From Alteraurantiacibacter aestuarii (lineage in GTDB: Bacteria > Pseudomonadota > Alphaproteobacteria > Sphingomonadales > Sphingomonadaceae), in the NCBI RefSeq assembly GCF_009827405.1, contig NZ_WTYY01000004.1:1-64000 (forward strand): a stretch of 64,000 bases of DNA, in the 5' to 3' direction. Positions 1 to 8,401 of the stretch are shown here, in pieces. Below the pieces are notes generated by a model. That model did no database searches and was not told where the DNA came from. It saw only the letters and a program-made list of their open reading frames with translations. Position 1 is the first letter of the stretch, and each line of letters starts with the position of its first letter. A program made the translations under genes and the position numbers.

Positions 1-1
1 C

Positions 2-466
2 TTCGGTGGTTCCGAGCCGGTGGCACCGCCGCCTCCGCCTCCTCCGCCGCCGCCGCCGCCGCCTCCTCCGCCCCCGCCGCCTCCGCCTCCGCCGCCTCCG
101 CCGCCGGTCGTGCAGTGCAACCAGGGCCCGTACATCGTGTTCTTCGACTGGGATCAGTCGGATATCACGCCTGAGGCTGCTACCGTTCTCAACAGTGCTG
201 TCACTGCCTATGGCAACTGCGGCACCGCTGCGATCATGCTGGCCGGTCACGCTGACCGCTCCGGCTCGGCAACCTACAACGTCGGCCTGTCCGAACGTCG
301 TAACGCCAGCGTCCAGGCTTACCTGACGGGCCGCGGCATTCCGGCAGCGCGCATCTCCAGCGAAGCATTCGGCGAAAGCATGCCGCGTGTTGCTACCGCT
401 GACGGTGTTCGCGAACTGCAGAACCGCCGCGTGGAAATCACTTACGGTCCGGGTTCGGGTCGCTAA
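2..466 (+). CDS. OmpA-family outer membrane protein, C-terminal part (5' end outside window)
   Basis: The reading frame is open from the first bases and ends at TAA 464-466, so the gene begins outside the window. What remains is a run of 27 prolines followed by a peptidoglycan-binding OmpA domain of about 115 residues. The domain starts at the conserved FFDWDQS strand and contains the LSERRNASVQAYL segment typical of this fold (consensus LSxxRAxxVxxxL) and a closing ELQNRRVEI. In this family the domain tethers the outer membrane to the cell wall non-covalently. The missing N-terminus is expected to be a beta-barrel, which is inference. A strong terminator follows 19 bases downstream. Confidence 0.9.
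   Translation, partial: FGGSEPVAPPPPPPPPPPPPPPPPPPPPPPPPPPPVVQCNQGPYIVFFDWDQSDITPEAATVLNSAVTAYGNCGTAAIMLAGHADRSGSATYNVGLSERRNASVQAYLTGRGIPAARISSEAFGESMPRVATADGVRELQNRRVEITYGPGSGR
26..106 (+). repeat. Polyproline-coding tract (27 consecutive Pro codons)
   Basis: Every codon from 26 to 106 is CCG, CCT or CCC. The tract forms a rigid linker between the presumed barrel and the OmpA domain of the gene above. Mixed codons argue that selection acts on the protein rather than simple trinucleotide slippage. The length is likely variable between strains, which is inference. Confidence 0.9.
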
Positions 467-485
467 GCGAAGACCGCAAGGTCAC

Positions 486-522
486 AAAAAAGGGGCCGGA
501 GGGAAACCTCCGGCCCTTTTTT
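486..522 (+). terminator. Rho-independent terminator after the OmpA gene
   Basis: A 10-bp GC-rich perfect stem (493-502 with 507-516) with a GAAA-type loop is followed by six T residues and preceded by six A residues. It should therefore work in both directions. Confidence 0.92.
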
Positions 523-646
523 CATGTGCCGGTCCGGCCGAAACATCGACCGGTGGCCGCTGGCACTTGCGATTGGCGACCCATGCCATATTGACCGCAG
601 GCCCGCGCTTCTGCACGTTCGCCGCAACAATCAAAAAGGGTTCAGG

Positions 647-2074
647 ATGCAATTGATCAACGATACGCGCTTCTATCTGGACGGCGCATGGGTGGACCGT
701 CCCGATGCTCCCAGGATTGCGGTTCTCAATCCTTATTCGGAGGAGGTGATCGGCCATATCGCCGCTGGCTCCGCCGCCGATGTCGATCTGGCGGTTGCCG
801 CCGCGCGCCGCGCTTTTCCCGATTTCTCGCAGACCCCGGTTGCAGAAAGGCTGGCGCTGCTGAAGCGGATCAAGGCCTTGCTGGAGGAGCGGACGGAAGA
901 ATTCGCGCAGGCCATCACTGCGGAAATGGGCGCGGCGATCACCTTCTCACGCGGCGGACAGGTCGCGTTCGGCATCGCGCACGTCAATACGATGATCGAT
1001 GTGCTGGAGAAGTTCGCTTTCCAGACGGAGCGCGACGGGATCACCATTGTGCGGGAACCGATCGGCGTGTGCGCGCTGATCACGCCGTGGAACTGGCCGC
1101 TGTACCAGATCACCGCCAAGGTTGCCCCGGCCATCGCGGCGGGCTGCACCGTGGTGCTCAAGCCCAGCGAGATGTCACCCTTCACCGCGCAGATGTTTGC
1201 CCAGGTGATGCATGATGCCGGAACGCCTCCGGGCGTGTTCAACCTGGTTGGCGGGACCGGCGAAGTGGTGGGCAATGCCATGTCATCGCACCCCGATGTC
1301 GACATGGTCACCTTCACCGGCTCCACCCGCGCGGGCGTGCTGGTGGCCCAGTCCGCAGCAAAGACCATCAAGCGCGTGGTGCAGGAACTGGGCGGCAAGT
1401 CGCCCAATGTGTTCCTGGAAGATGCCAATTTCGAAGAGGCGGTGCCCAAGGGCATTCTGGGGGCCATGCGCAACGTCGGCCAGTCCTGCGCTGCGCCTAC
1501 CCGAATGGTGGTGCCCGCATCGCGCCTGGCCGAAGTGGAGGCGCTTGCGGCCAGCACTGCGAACGACATCATCGTCGGCAATCCGCTGGACGAGGCATGC
1601 GTTATCGGCCCGCTCGCCAATGCGCCGCAATTCGCCAAGGTGCAGGAACTGATCCAGGCCGGTATCGACGAGGGCGCAAAGCTGATCTGCGGCGGCACGG
1701 GACTTCCCGGCGGCCTCAACCACGGCTTTTTCGCCCGCCCCACGGTGTTTTCCGAAGTCACGCCGGACATGCGCATCGCGCAGGAGGAGATTTTCGGCCC
1801 GGTGGTGGTGATCATGCCCTATCTGGATGAGGCGGATGCGATCCGTATTGCCAATGATACGGTCTATGGCCTCAGCTCTCACGTCCAGTCTGCCGATCAG
1901 GAAAGCGCACGCCGGGTCGCCCGCCAGATCCGCGCAGGCCAGGTGCACATCAACTATCCGGCATGGTCCGGCTTTGCCCCGTTCGGGGGCTACAAACAGT
2001 CCGGCAATGGCCGCGAATACGGGGTCTTCGGGCTGGAGGAATACCTCGAGGTGAAGGCCATCCTTGGCTATTGA
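647..2074 (+). CDS. NAD(P)-dependent aldehyde dehydrogenase
   Basis: 475 residues, full length for the aldehyde dehydrogenase superfamily, which oxidises aldehydes to carboxylic acids in the cytoplasm. Landmarks: the TPWNWP motif with the oxyanion Asn (149), the general-base Glu in QELGGKSPN (247) and the catalytic Cys in GQSCAAP (281). A C-terminal FGGYKQSGNGREYG segment is typical of the family. The ATG at 647 was chosen because it aligns with the usual family start and has purine-rich bases just upstream; the frame continues open to 524 without family-like sequence. Substrate cannot be told from sequence. It stands alone between the OmpA gene and the convergent sigma-54 activator. Confidence 0.92.
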   Translation: MQLINDTRFYLDGAWVDRPDAPRIAVLNPYSEEVIGHIAAGSAADVDLAVAAARRAFPDFSQTPVAERLALLKRIKALLEERTEEFAQAITAEMGAAITFSRGGQVAFGIAHVNTMIDVLEKFAFQTERDGITIVREPIGVCALITPWNWPLYQITAKVAPAIAAGCTVVLKPSEMSPFTAQMFAQVMHDAGTPPGVFNLVGGTGEVVGNAMSSHPDVDMVTFTGSTRAGVLVAQSAAKTIKRVVQELGGKSPNVFLEDANFEEAVPKGILGAMRNVGQSCAAPTRMVVPASRLAEVEALAASTANDIIVGNPLDEACVIGPLANAPQFAKVQELIQAGIDEGAKLICGGTGLPGGLNHGFFARPTVFSEVTPDMRIAQEEIFGPVVVIMPYLDEADAIRIANDTVYGLSSHVQSADQESARRVARQIRAGQVHINYPAWSGFAPFGGYKQSGNGREYGVFGLEEYLEVKAILGY

Positions 2075-2191
2075 TGCAGCGCGAAGGGGGCGGGCGCAGT
2101 GGCCCGGCCCAATGGCCGCTGAACATTATGCCCGCCGCGGCTGCGGGCCTTGTTCGTTCGCCTTGGCAGTCTGCAGAACCCGTGTTGCGGG

Positions 2192-3607
2192 TCAGGCGGA
2201 CTGCCAACGGCTTTTCATCCGATAGATTGTTGATGCGCTGACGCCCAGTTCGCCCGCAGCCTTGGGGATGCTGCCGCCAGCCCTGTGGATTGCGGCCTCA
2301 ACGGCCAGCCGCTCGATATCGGCGAGCGTGGTGGGACCGCTTTGGGCAAAGTCCGGGGAGGCGGTTGCAGCGGGGTCCGCCATGAATGCAGCCGGTGCAG
2401 GGTCAGCGGCTCTGGCTGGTGCGGGATGGGTGCGTTCGAGCGGCAGATCGTCCAGGCCGATAACCGGTCCGGCGCTCATCACCACTGCACGCCGGATAAG
2501 GTTTTGCAGTTCGCGGACATTGCCAGGCCACTGGCGCTGTTCCAGCGCAGCGCTCACTTGCGCGGAAAGCGGCTCGAAGTGCTTGGCTTCCTCCTCCCCG
2601 AAGCGTTCAAGGAAACTCTGCGCTATCAGGCTGACATCGCCGGGCCGGTCCCTGAGTGGCGGCAATTCAAGCGGGATCACCGCAAGGCGATAGAACAGGT
2701 CCTCGCGAAAGCGGCCTTCGGCAACTTCGCGCGATGGATCGCGATTGGTGGCACAGATAACCCGCACGTTGACCGGTTCGGGCCGGCTTGACCCAACCGG
2801 CTGCACCATGCCGGACTGCAGGAAGCGCAGCAGTTTCACCTGCAGCGAAAGATCCATCTCGCAGATTTCGTCGAGGAAAAGCGTACCGCCATCGGCTTCG
2901 CGCGCGGCCCCCTTCCGGTCTGCAATCGCTCCGGTGAAGGAGCCTTTCACATGGCCGAACAGTTCCGATTCAAGCAGGTTTTCCGGGATCGCTCCGCAAT
3001 TGATCGCCACGAACCGCTTGCGCGCGCGCGGACCTGTCTGGTGGATCGCTTCGGCGGCCACTTCCTTGCCGGTGCCGCTTTCGCCGGTAATGAAAACCGT
3101 CGCCTTGGACGTCGCGACATTCTCGATGGCGCTATAGACTGCCTGCATGGGCGTGGATTTGCCGATGAAGCCTTGAAAGCTCTCACGGCCGACAATCCTG
3201 CTGATGACTTCGGCTTTTTCGTACAGCTTCTGGCGTTCCAGCGCATTGCGCGCGGTGGTCAGCAATCTTGGCGGGGCGATGGGCTTGACCAGGAAGTCAT
3301 AGGCGCCCAGCCGCATGGCGCTGATTGCGCGGTTGATCGATCCATCGGCGGTGACCACCACCACTGCGCTTTCCTGCGCCAATTGGGGGCGCTGTTCGAG
3401 CCAGTCCAGCCCATCGTAATCGGGCAATTGCAGGTCGAGCAGGATAGCGTCGAACGGCTTTGGCATGCTGGCAATTGCACTGTCTGCTTCGGCGCCGTTC
3501 TCCACCACCACAACCGAATGGCCGGCCCCTTCTAGGATTCCGGCGTAGGTTTGTGCCAGCGAAGGGGAATCCTCTATCACCAGTATGTGCGTTGCCGGTC
3601 TGCTCAT
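2192..3607 (-). CDS. LuxO-like sigma-54-dependent response regulator (enhancer-binding protein)
   Basis: 471 residues. Receiver domain 1-120 with phospho-acceptor Asp58 (LLDLQLP) and Lys in LVKPI. AAA+ domain about 148-380 with Walker A GESGTGKE (175-182), a sigma-54 contact loop GSFTGA (222-227, Ala to Ser against canonical GAFTGA) and Walker B LFLDE. A Fis-type helix-turn-helix ends the protein (AAGELGVSASTIYRMKSRW). The AAA+ and HTH regions read like Vibrio LuxO (CATNRDP..EGRFREDL, then IPKAAGELGVSASTIYR). The start overlaps the stop of the H-NOX gene by 4 bases (ATGA), so the two are translationally coupled. LuxO-type operators and sigma-54 promoters lie in front of the neighbouring exopolysaccharide genes, so those are the inferred targets. 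Confidence 0.93.
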   Translation of the reverse strand: MSRPATHILVIEDSPSLAQTYAGILEGAGHSVVVVENGAEADSAIASMPKPFDAILLDLQLPDYDGLDWLEQRPQLAQESAVVVVTADGSINRAISAMRLGAYDFLVKPIAPPRLLTTARNALERQKLYEKAEVISRIVGRESFQGFIGKSTPMQAVYSAIENVATSKATVFITGESGTGKEVAAEAIHQTGPRARKRFVAINCGAIPENLLESELFGHVKGSFTGAIADRKGAAREADGGTLFLDEICEMDLSLQVKLLRFLQSGMVQPVGSSRPEPVNVRVICATNRDPSREVAEGRFREDLFYRLAVIPLELPPLRDRPGDVSLIAQSFLERFGEEEAKHFEPLSAQVSAALEQRQWPGNVRELQNLIRRAVVMSAGPVIGLDDLPLERTHPAPARAADPAPAAFMADPAATASPDFAQSGPTTLADIERLAVEAAIHRAGGSIPKAAGELGVSASTIYRMKSRWQSA

Positions 3608-4140
3608 AGGGCTTTGACCAGCCGGAATTCGGCCCGATCGCCAAGTTTGCTGGATTCCCAGGTCAGTTCGCGTTCATCGCCGTAATGCTCGATGCTCTGC
3701 CTGATCAGGCCATAGGCGATATGCGCCAGCGGCCGGTGCGACTGATAGGATACCACCAGAACACCGTTTTCACGCCTGGTCGTCACGCTGGGCGGCTTGG
3801 CCCCGGGATAGAGGATGCGGACTTCCTCGTGAATGTGCGGACCGACATGATCGAGCAATTCGTCGACAGACGTATAAAGCTTCATGATATCCGGGAACAG
3901 GACGGTGAAGCGCTGGAAGAGATAGGAGCCATATTTCTGGCACAGTTCATCGACCGGCACGCCCGACTTTACGGATGCGATCGAGACCATTTTCAGCGCA
4001 TTGGTCGCCGGATAGCTGCCGACTGAGGTGAAGGCTCCGCCATCGGGCAAGTCCGCTTCCACCAGCACCTCGTCGGCGAAAACCAGTCCGAATCCCTCTT
4101 CCATGAAGTTAACGAGTTCGGTGAAGATGATGCCCTTCAT
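3604..4140 (-). CDS. hnoX: H-NOX (heme-nitric oxide/oxygen binding) sensor protein
   Basis: 178 residues, a stand-alone H-NOX domain. It begins MKGIIFTEL, the usual family start. His104, in IHEEVRILYP, fits the proximal heme ligand (H followed eight residues later by P). The heme-propionate signature Y-x-S-x-R is present as YQSHR (132-136). The family binds NO, and in some cases O2 or CO, through ferrous heme in the cytoplasm and controls a partner kinase or cyclase. Here the gene is coupled by ATGA to a LuxO-like activator, with no kinase gene between them; the hybrid kinase at the far end of the locus is the likely partner (inference). The ATG at 4140 is supported by an AAGGGAC ribosome-binding site. 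A LuxO-type operator sits directly upstream. Confidence 0.93.
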   Translation of the reverse strand: MKGIIFTELVNFMEEGFGLVFADEVLVEADLPDGGAFTSVGSYPATNALKMVSIASVKSGVPVDELCQKYGSYLFQRFTVLFPDIMKLYTSVDELLDHVGPHIHEEVRILYPGAKPPSVTTRRENGVLVVSYQSHRPLAHIAYGLIRQSIEHYGDERELTWESSKLGDRAEFRLVKAL

Positions 4141-4152
4141 TTCTTGTCCCTT

Positions 4153-4167
4153 TTTGCGAAATGCAAA
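4153..4167. promoter_or_regulatory. LuxO-type operator next to the H-NOX start
   Basis: TTTGCGAAATGCAAA, a dyad of two 6-bp halves around a 3-bp spacer. Its core matches 12 of 13 positions of the LuxO consensus TTGCA-W3-TGCAA. It lies 13-27 bases upstream of the H-NOX ATG, touching the ribosome-binding site, a position that suggests autorepression rather than activation. Confidence 0.72.
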
Positions 4168-4256
4168 TCTGCGTCCGGGCAACTAAGCATATTACGTGCC
4201 AAAATGCGAAGATCGGGCGGGTAGTACTGCAAATCCCCAATTGATCGCCCGCAGTC

Positions 4257-4314
4257 GTTGCATATTGCAGCAAATGCTTTGCAAAATGCAAACAGGCGCT
4301 TTGCAGAATGCGAA
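4257..4314. promoter_or_regulatory. Array of three LuxO-type operators upstream of the EPS export operon
   Basis: Three dyads: 4257-4271 GTTGCATATTGCAGC, 4278-4292 TTTGCAAAATGCAAA (perfect palindrome, 13/13 core match) and 4300-4314 TTTGCAGAATGCGAA. Their centres are 21 and 22 bp apart, two helical turns, so they face the same side of the DNA. The last centre is 61 bp upstream of the -24 GG of the sigma-54 promoter, a normal enhancer distance. Confidence 0.8.
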
Positions 4315-4364
4315 TTTGCGGCGGTATCTGCGCCAAAATCGCTGCAATCCCGTCCAATCGCCAG

Positions 4365-4381
4365 TTGGCACGGTCCTTGAA
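4365..4381 (+). promoter_or_regulatory. Sigma-54 (-24/-12) promoter of the EPS export operon
   Basis: TTGGCACGGTCCTTGAA fits YTGGCACG-N4-TTGCW except for one base at the -12 element (GA for GC). The GG and GA doublets are correctly spaced. Transcription would begin near 4392, about 24 bases before the first ATG. Confidence 0.85.
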
Positions 4382-4415
4382 ACGTCTCCGGCAACTGTTT
4401 CCGGAGTCCCATCAC

Positions 4416-5594
4416 ATGCGTATCATCGTTCCAGCCATTGCCAGTGCCGCGCTTCTGGCCGGCTGTACCACCGGCCCGCAGCCAGCCAATATTGCTGGTG
4501 CACTGTGGATGCCGGAGCAGCAGGCATCGGTATTACAGAGCGGCTGTTCTCAGGCTGCTGGCATGCTGCCGGATCTCCCGCAGATGTCGCGGCCCGATGG
4601 CGCAGAGCCCCTGCTTGCTCCGGGTGATCGGCTGCAACTTCGGATCATCGGCGATGCAGACCGGATTTCCGGCACTTATGTGATCGGCGCCAATGGCGAC
4701 ATTGGCCTGAACGGCATCGGATCGATTGCTGCTGCGGGGCTCTCCCTGCCAGAGCTGGAACGCAATCTTGCCGATGAGCTGGTCGCGCGGGACATTGTCC
4801 AGCGTCTGCGCAATGCCGTTCGCCTCAGCCTGCTGGAAAGCGCCGGCGTTTCCGTTGCCGTAAGCGGCGCGGTCTTCATTCCCGGCAGTGTCAGGGCCGG
4901 TGAGCGGGCGCCTGACGATCGCGTGGGGCAGCGCGAGGGCGAGGCGTTTGGCGATGCCAATGTCGGCCGCACCTTGTCCACCGCGCTGCGCGCCGCGGGC
5001 GGCGTTCGGCCCGATGCGGATATCTCGCGCATTGGACTGGTCCGCAACGGCACGCTCTCGGTCCATGATCTGCGCAGCGGGCATGACGGCACCGCGTTTC
5101 AGGACGTCGCGCTGGCAAATGGCGACAGCATTATTGTGCCAACCAGCGGCTGTTTCGATGCGCGGCTCGTCCGCCCGTCGCTGGTGACGGCGCCGGGCAT
5201 CCGCGTGCACATGTCCAACCTGACGCGCCCGGCCAACAACAATGCCGGCGCTGCGGTCGGCCAGCAGACCGCCAGCCTGCCATATGGGACGCGCTTTCTT
5301 CAGGGGCTGGTGGCAATGAACTGCGTGGGTGGTTCGCGGATGAATGCCGGGCGCCTCGCCGTGCTGATTTCGCGCAATCCGATGACCGGCCAGTCCGTGG
5401 TGGTGGAGCGTGCCGTGGAGGATCTGGTTCGCGCGGCAGACCGCGACCTGGACGATCCCTATCTGATGCCGGGTGATGCCCTGGCCTGTTATGACAGCCG
5501 CTGGATGAATTTGCGCGATGCCATCGGCATGGTCACCGATGTGGCGAGTGCGGTCACTCCTGCCCTGCTGCTCGAACAGGCGGTGACCAAGTGA
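4416..5594 (+). CDS. Wza-type polysaccharide export lipoprotein
   Basis: 392 residues. A short signal peptide ends in the lipobox LLAGC, so the mature protein is a lipoprotein. A polysaccharide-export (Poly_export) domain follows (GDRLQLRIIGDADRISGTYVIGANGDIGLNGIG), then soluble ligand-binding beta-grasp-like segments (VSGAVFIPGSVRAG and a second copy). In this family it forms the outer-membrane channel for capsule or exopolysaccharide. The ATG at 4416 has a GGAG site upstream and is the first gene after the sigma-54 promoter. It overlaps the following chain-length gene, so the two are made together. Confidence 0.9.
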   Translation: MRIIVPAIASAALLAGCTTGPQPANIAGALWMPEQQASVLQSGCSQAAGMLPDLPQMSRPDGAEPLLAPGDRLQLRIIGDADRISGTYVIGANGDIGLNGIGSIAAAGLSLPELERNLADELVARDIVQRLRNAVRLSLLESAGVSVAVSGAVFIPGSVRAGERAPDDRVGQREGEAFGDANVGRTLSTALRAAGGVRPDADISRIGLVRNGTLSVHDLRSGHDGTAFQDVALANGDSIIVPTSGCFDARLVRPSLVTAPGIRVHMSNLTRPANNNAGAAVGQQTASLPYGTRFLQGLVAMNCVGGSRMNAGRLAVLISRNPMTGQSVVVERAVEDLVRAADRDLDDPYLMPGDALACYDSRWMNLRDAIGMVTDVASAVTPALLLEQAVTK

Positions 5595-7000
5595 TGGCTT
5601 CCACGCCCCGGCCCCGGCGCCTTGTCCGATTGTGGTTTGTCATTCGTGACGGACTGCCCTCCATCCACCGCTATCGCCGCTATATCATGGCAATCGCGCC
5701 AGCCCTCCTGCTGGTCTGGGGCATAACTGCGGCCTATCTGGTTCTTGCGCCTGTTCGCTTCAGCAGTTCGATGACCCTGATCCTTCCGGGGTCCGGTGTT
5801 GGCGGATCGATGAATCTGGATTCGCTTGGTCAGGCAAGTTCGGTCACCGCATCGGCCTTTTCCAGCACCACACTCAGCCCGACCGAGAATTACAAGCGCC
5901 TGCTGATGGCTGACACGACCCGCCGCCGGGCCGCCGGCCTGTTGGGTGAAGATGGCGGGGCATTTCCCGAGCCATCCATCAAACTGCTGGATCAAACGAA
6001 TCTGATCGAAGTGAAGGTGACAGGTGAGAGTCCCGAGCATGCCCGGGCGCGCGGCGAGGCTTTGCGCAATGCGTTCCTCGCCATCCTCGATGACCTGCGC
6101 GAGAACGAGGCGCAAACGCGTGAAAGCGCCGATCGTCAGCATATCTCCGAGCTTGAGGGCAAGGTTCAGGAGGCCCAGCTGGCCCTGCTGGACTTTCAGG
6201 GGCGCACTGGCCTGGTAAGTCTTGAGCAGTTCAATGGCCGCATCGGCGCGCTGGACGGTCTGCGCGGGCTTGAAAGAAACGCACGGGCCGATCGCGCTCG
6301 TCTTGCAGCAATTCGCGGGCGGCTTGGTCAGGTTCTGCAGATCACCCCGGACAATGTTCGCCGGGCCCTGCAACTCAAGGCCGATCCTGTCTTCCGCTCA
6401 CTGCTGGATCGGTATGCCAGCATCAATACCGACGCGAGCGAAGCCAGCGCTACGCTGGGCAGCGCCCACGCCGTGCGTGAGGAACTGGAGGCCGAGCGCA
6501 ATGCCTTGCGCGGACAGATTGTCGCACGCGGCAGCTCGGTTGCCGGATTGCGGGCCGATGCGTTGCTCGCTTTCGCCGATCTGTCCGTCAGCGAAGGGCG
6601 TGAACGGATGTTTGAATCGCTCATCTCCGCCGAGGGGATGAATGCCGGCGCCAATGCGATGCTGGCGGAGATACGCGGCCAGATCGACGAGCAGGCGGCG
6701 CAGTCCGGGCCGCTGGTCGCGCAGGCAAGCGAACTGGTTGAACTGCTGCGGGCACACCGGGTGGCCGAAGCGGTCTTTTCCTCCGCCCTGGCGCGGCTCG
6801 ATACCAACAAGTCCGATCCCTTCGCCTCTTACCCGCTGGTCCAGACCTTCGAGGAACCGTCCCTGCCCACGTCCAGGGCAACCCCCTCGCTGCTGATCGC
6901 ACTCGCCGCCGCTGTGGCTGCGTCCTTCTTCATTCTCATGGGATTTGCCCTCGCATGGCTACGCCAACCGATCCTGCGCAAGCTGCTGCCGAACGTCTGA
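5594..7000 (+). CDS. Wzz-type polysaccharide chain-length / co-polymerase protein
   Basis: 468 residues with a transmembrane helix near each end (about 30-50 and 430-455) enclosing a long periplasmic part rich in heptad-like helices, the layout of Wzz/Wzc co-polymerases. There is no C-terminal tyrosine-kinase (BY-kinase) module, and none elsewhere in the window. Start: the ATG at 5594 overlaps the previous stop (TGATG); a GTG one codon earlier is possible. It probably bridges the polymerase to the Wza channel and sets polymer length. Confidence 0.85.
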   Translation: MASTPRPRRLVRLWFVIRDGLPSIHRYRRYIMAIAPALLLVWGITAAYLVLAPVRFSSSMTLILPGSGVGGSMNLDSLGQASSVTASAFSSTTLSPTENYKRLLMADTTRRRAAGLLGEDGGAFPEPSIKLLDQTNLIEVKVTGESPEHARARGEALRNAFLAILDDLRENEAQTRESADRQHISELEGKVQEAQLALLDFQGRTGLVSLEQFNGRIGALDGLRGLERNARADRARLAAIRGRLGQVLQITPDNVRRALQLKADPVFRSLLDRYASINTDASEASATLGSAHAVREELEAERNALRGQIVARGSSVAGLRADALLAFADLSVSEGRERMFESLISAEGMNAGANAMLAEIRGQIDEQAAQSGPLVAQASELVELLRAHRVAEAVFSSALARLDTNKSDPFASYPLVQTFEEPSLPTSRATPSLLIALAAAVAASFFILMGFALAWLRQPILRKLLPNV

Positions 7001-8238
7001 TAGCAGGCACTATCGGCGCGACCTGGGCGCTGTGGCTGGTTGGCGGTCTGTATATCGCCGGGCCGGTCCTCGGCTGGAGCCTGGCCGCGCTGGCCGCGTG
7101 GAAGCTCTATGCCGCGCCAGCCTTGCCGGCTGCACAAAGACCGGCTCCGCTGGGACCGATCATCTGGACATTCGTGCTGGCAATGGCGGCGATGGAGATC
7201 ATCCTGCTTGTGGGCCACACAACCAATGACCTTGGCATTGGCCAGACAATCAAGTCTTCCGTCGGCTGGGCTAAGGGCTGGGCCCTGATCGGCCTGTTTC
7301 CGCTGGCAGGATCGGTTCTCAATCCACGGCCAGAGGTGATCTGCCGCGCGGTTTGCAGGCTGGGCAGGCAAACACTTTTAATCTTGCCGCTGTTCCTTGT
7401 GGCACCGTTTGTCGGACTTCCCGAGACACTGTGGGTCTCGCCGCTCAAGATCATTGGCGGTTCCGGACCGGAATATTTCGCGGCTACCCTCTACACGATT
7501 GAACCGGGCGCCGGGACCGCACGCTGGCAGTTTTTTGCTCCGTGGTCGCCGGCAGCCGGGATGATCGCGCTGGTCCATGCTGTTTGCGCTGCCGAGGAGA
7601 GGGATCTGCGCTGGAAGATCACCGGCCTTGCCGCCGCCTTGCTGATCGCCCTGCTTTCACAATCCCGCCTGGCTCTGGTGGCGTTGGTGGTCATCTGGCC
7701 ACTGAGCTTCGGGATTTCCCGGCTGGGCAAGGCGTGGCTGTGGTGGGCAGCAGCGCCGGTTGTGCTGGGTCTTGGATTGCTGGCGCCGAGCCTGGTTGCA
7801 CTGGCCGAACAGGCGGCCTCGGACTTTTCCAGTGCCCGTGCGGACAGCTCGCGCGTTCGCGAGATACTTGGCCGCATCGCTATCGAACGTTGGCAAACCG
7901 AAGCGCCGTGGTTCGGCCACGGGATAGTCGAACAAGGCCCGCATCTGGTTGAATTCATGCCGATCGGCAGCCACCACAGCTGGTATGGGCTGCTGTTCGT
8001 CAAAGGCACGATGGGCCTGCTGGCGCTGGCGATTCCGCTGATCATGGCGCTGGCTGCGATGGCGTGGCTGGCGGTTCGCGATCCTCTGGGCCGTATCGGA
8101 CTATCCATGGTCCTGGTCATGTGTCTCTACAGCTTTGGAGAGAATCTGGAGATACTGGCTTATCTGTACTGGCCGGCGCTGGTGGTCATCGGCATTGCCG
8201 CACGCCGCGCCGTGGAGCTGCGCGCAAGCCAGAGGTGA
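6955..8238 (+). CDS. Wzy-like polysaccharide polymerase / O-antigen ligase-family membrane protein
   Basis: 427 residues, almost entirely hydrophobic helices. The large loop and following helix (SSRVREILGRIAIERWQTEAPWFGHGI, then HHSWYGLLFVKGTMGL) match the O-antigen ligase/polymerase (Wzy_C) pattern. It overlaps the preceding gene by 46 bases in another frame. Family members join polyprenyl-linked repeat units in the periplasm. Ligase and polymerase functions cannot be told apart by sequence, but the flippase and co-polymerase nearby favour polymerase. Confidence 0.82.
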   Translation: MATPTDPAQAAAERLIAGTIGATWALWLVGGLYIAGPVLGWSLAALAAWKLYAAPALPAAQRPAPLGPIIWTFVLAMAAMEIILLVGHTTNDLGIGQTIKSSVGWAKGWALIGLFPLAGSVLNPRPEVICRAVCRLGRQTLLILPLFLVAPFVGLPETLWVSPLKIIGGSGPEYFAATLYTIEPGAGTARWQFFAPWSPAAGMIALVHAVCAAEERDLRWKITGLAAALLIALLSQSRLALVALVVIWPLSFGISRLGKAWLWWAAAPVVLGLGLLAPSLVALAEQAASDFSSARADSSRVREILGRIAIERWQTEAPWFGHGIVEQGPHLVEFMPIGSHHSWYGLLFVKGTMGLLALAIPLIMALAAMAWLAVRDPLGRIGLSMVLVMCLYSFGENLEILAYLYWPALVVIGIAARRAVELRASQR

Positions 8239-8321
8239 ACGGCGCTGCGGCCCCATTCCCGTTCCGCACATGCTTCAGGCGCCTCGCCTGTGGCCGCGGC
8301 TGGCTGCATCCTGACATGACA

Positions 8322-8356
8322 ATGCCCCGGTCGCCCTTGGCAGGACGCCGGGGCAT
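8322..8356. terminator. Possible bidirectional terminator hairpin between convergent EPS operons
   Basis: Inverted repeat ATGCCCCGG (8322-8330) and CCGGGGCAT (8348-8356) in the gap between two converging genes. There is no T-run on either side, so intrinsic termination is uncertain. Confidence 0.4.
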
Positions 8357-8401
8357 CTGCCTGGGGAGCGAAGGGGGAGCGCTCCAGCAGGCATTGTCCG
8401 G

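Noticed and set aside
26-106. Simple-sequence phase-variation tract
   Set aside because: Proline codons are mixed, so the tract is not a uniform repeat, and three-base units cannot shift the frame.
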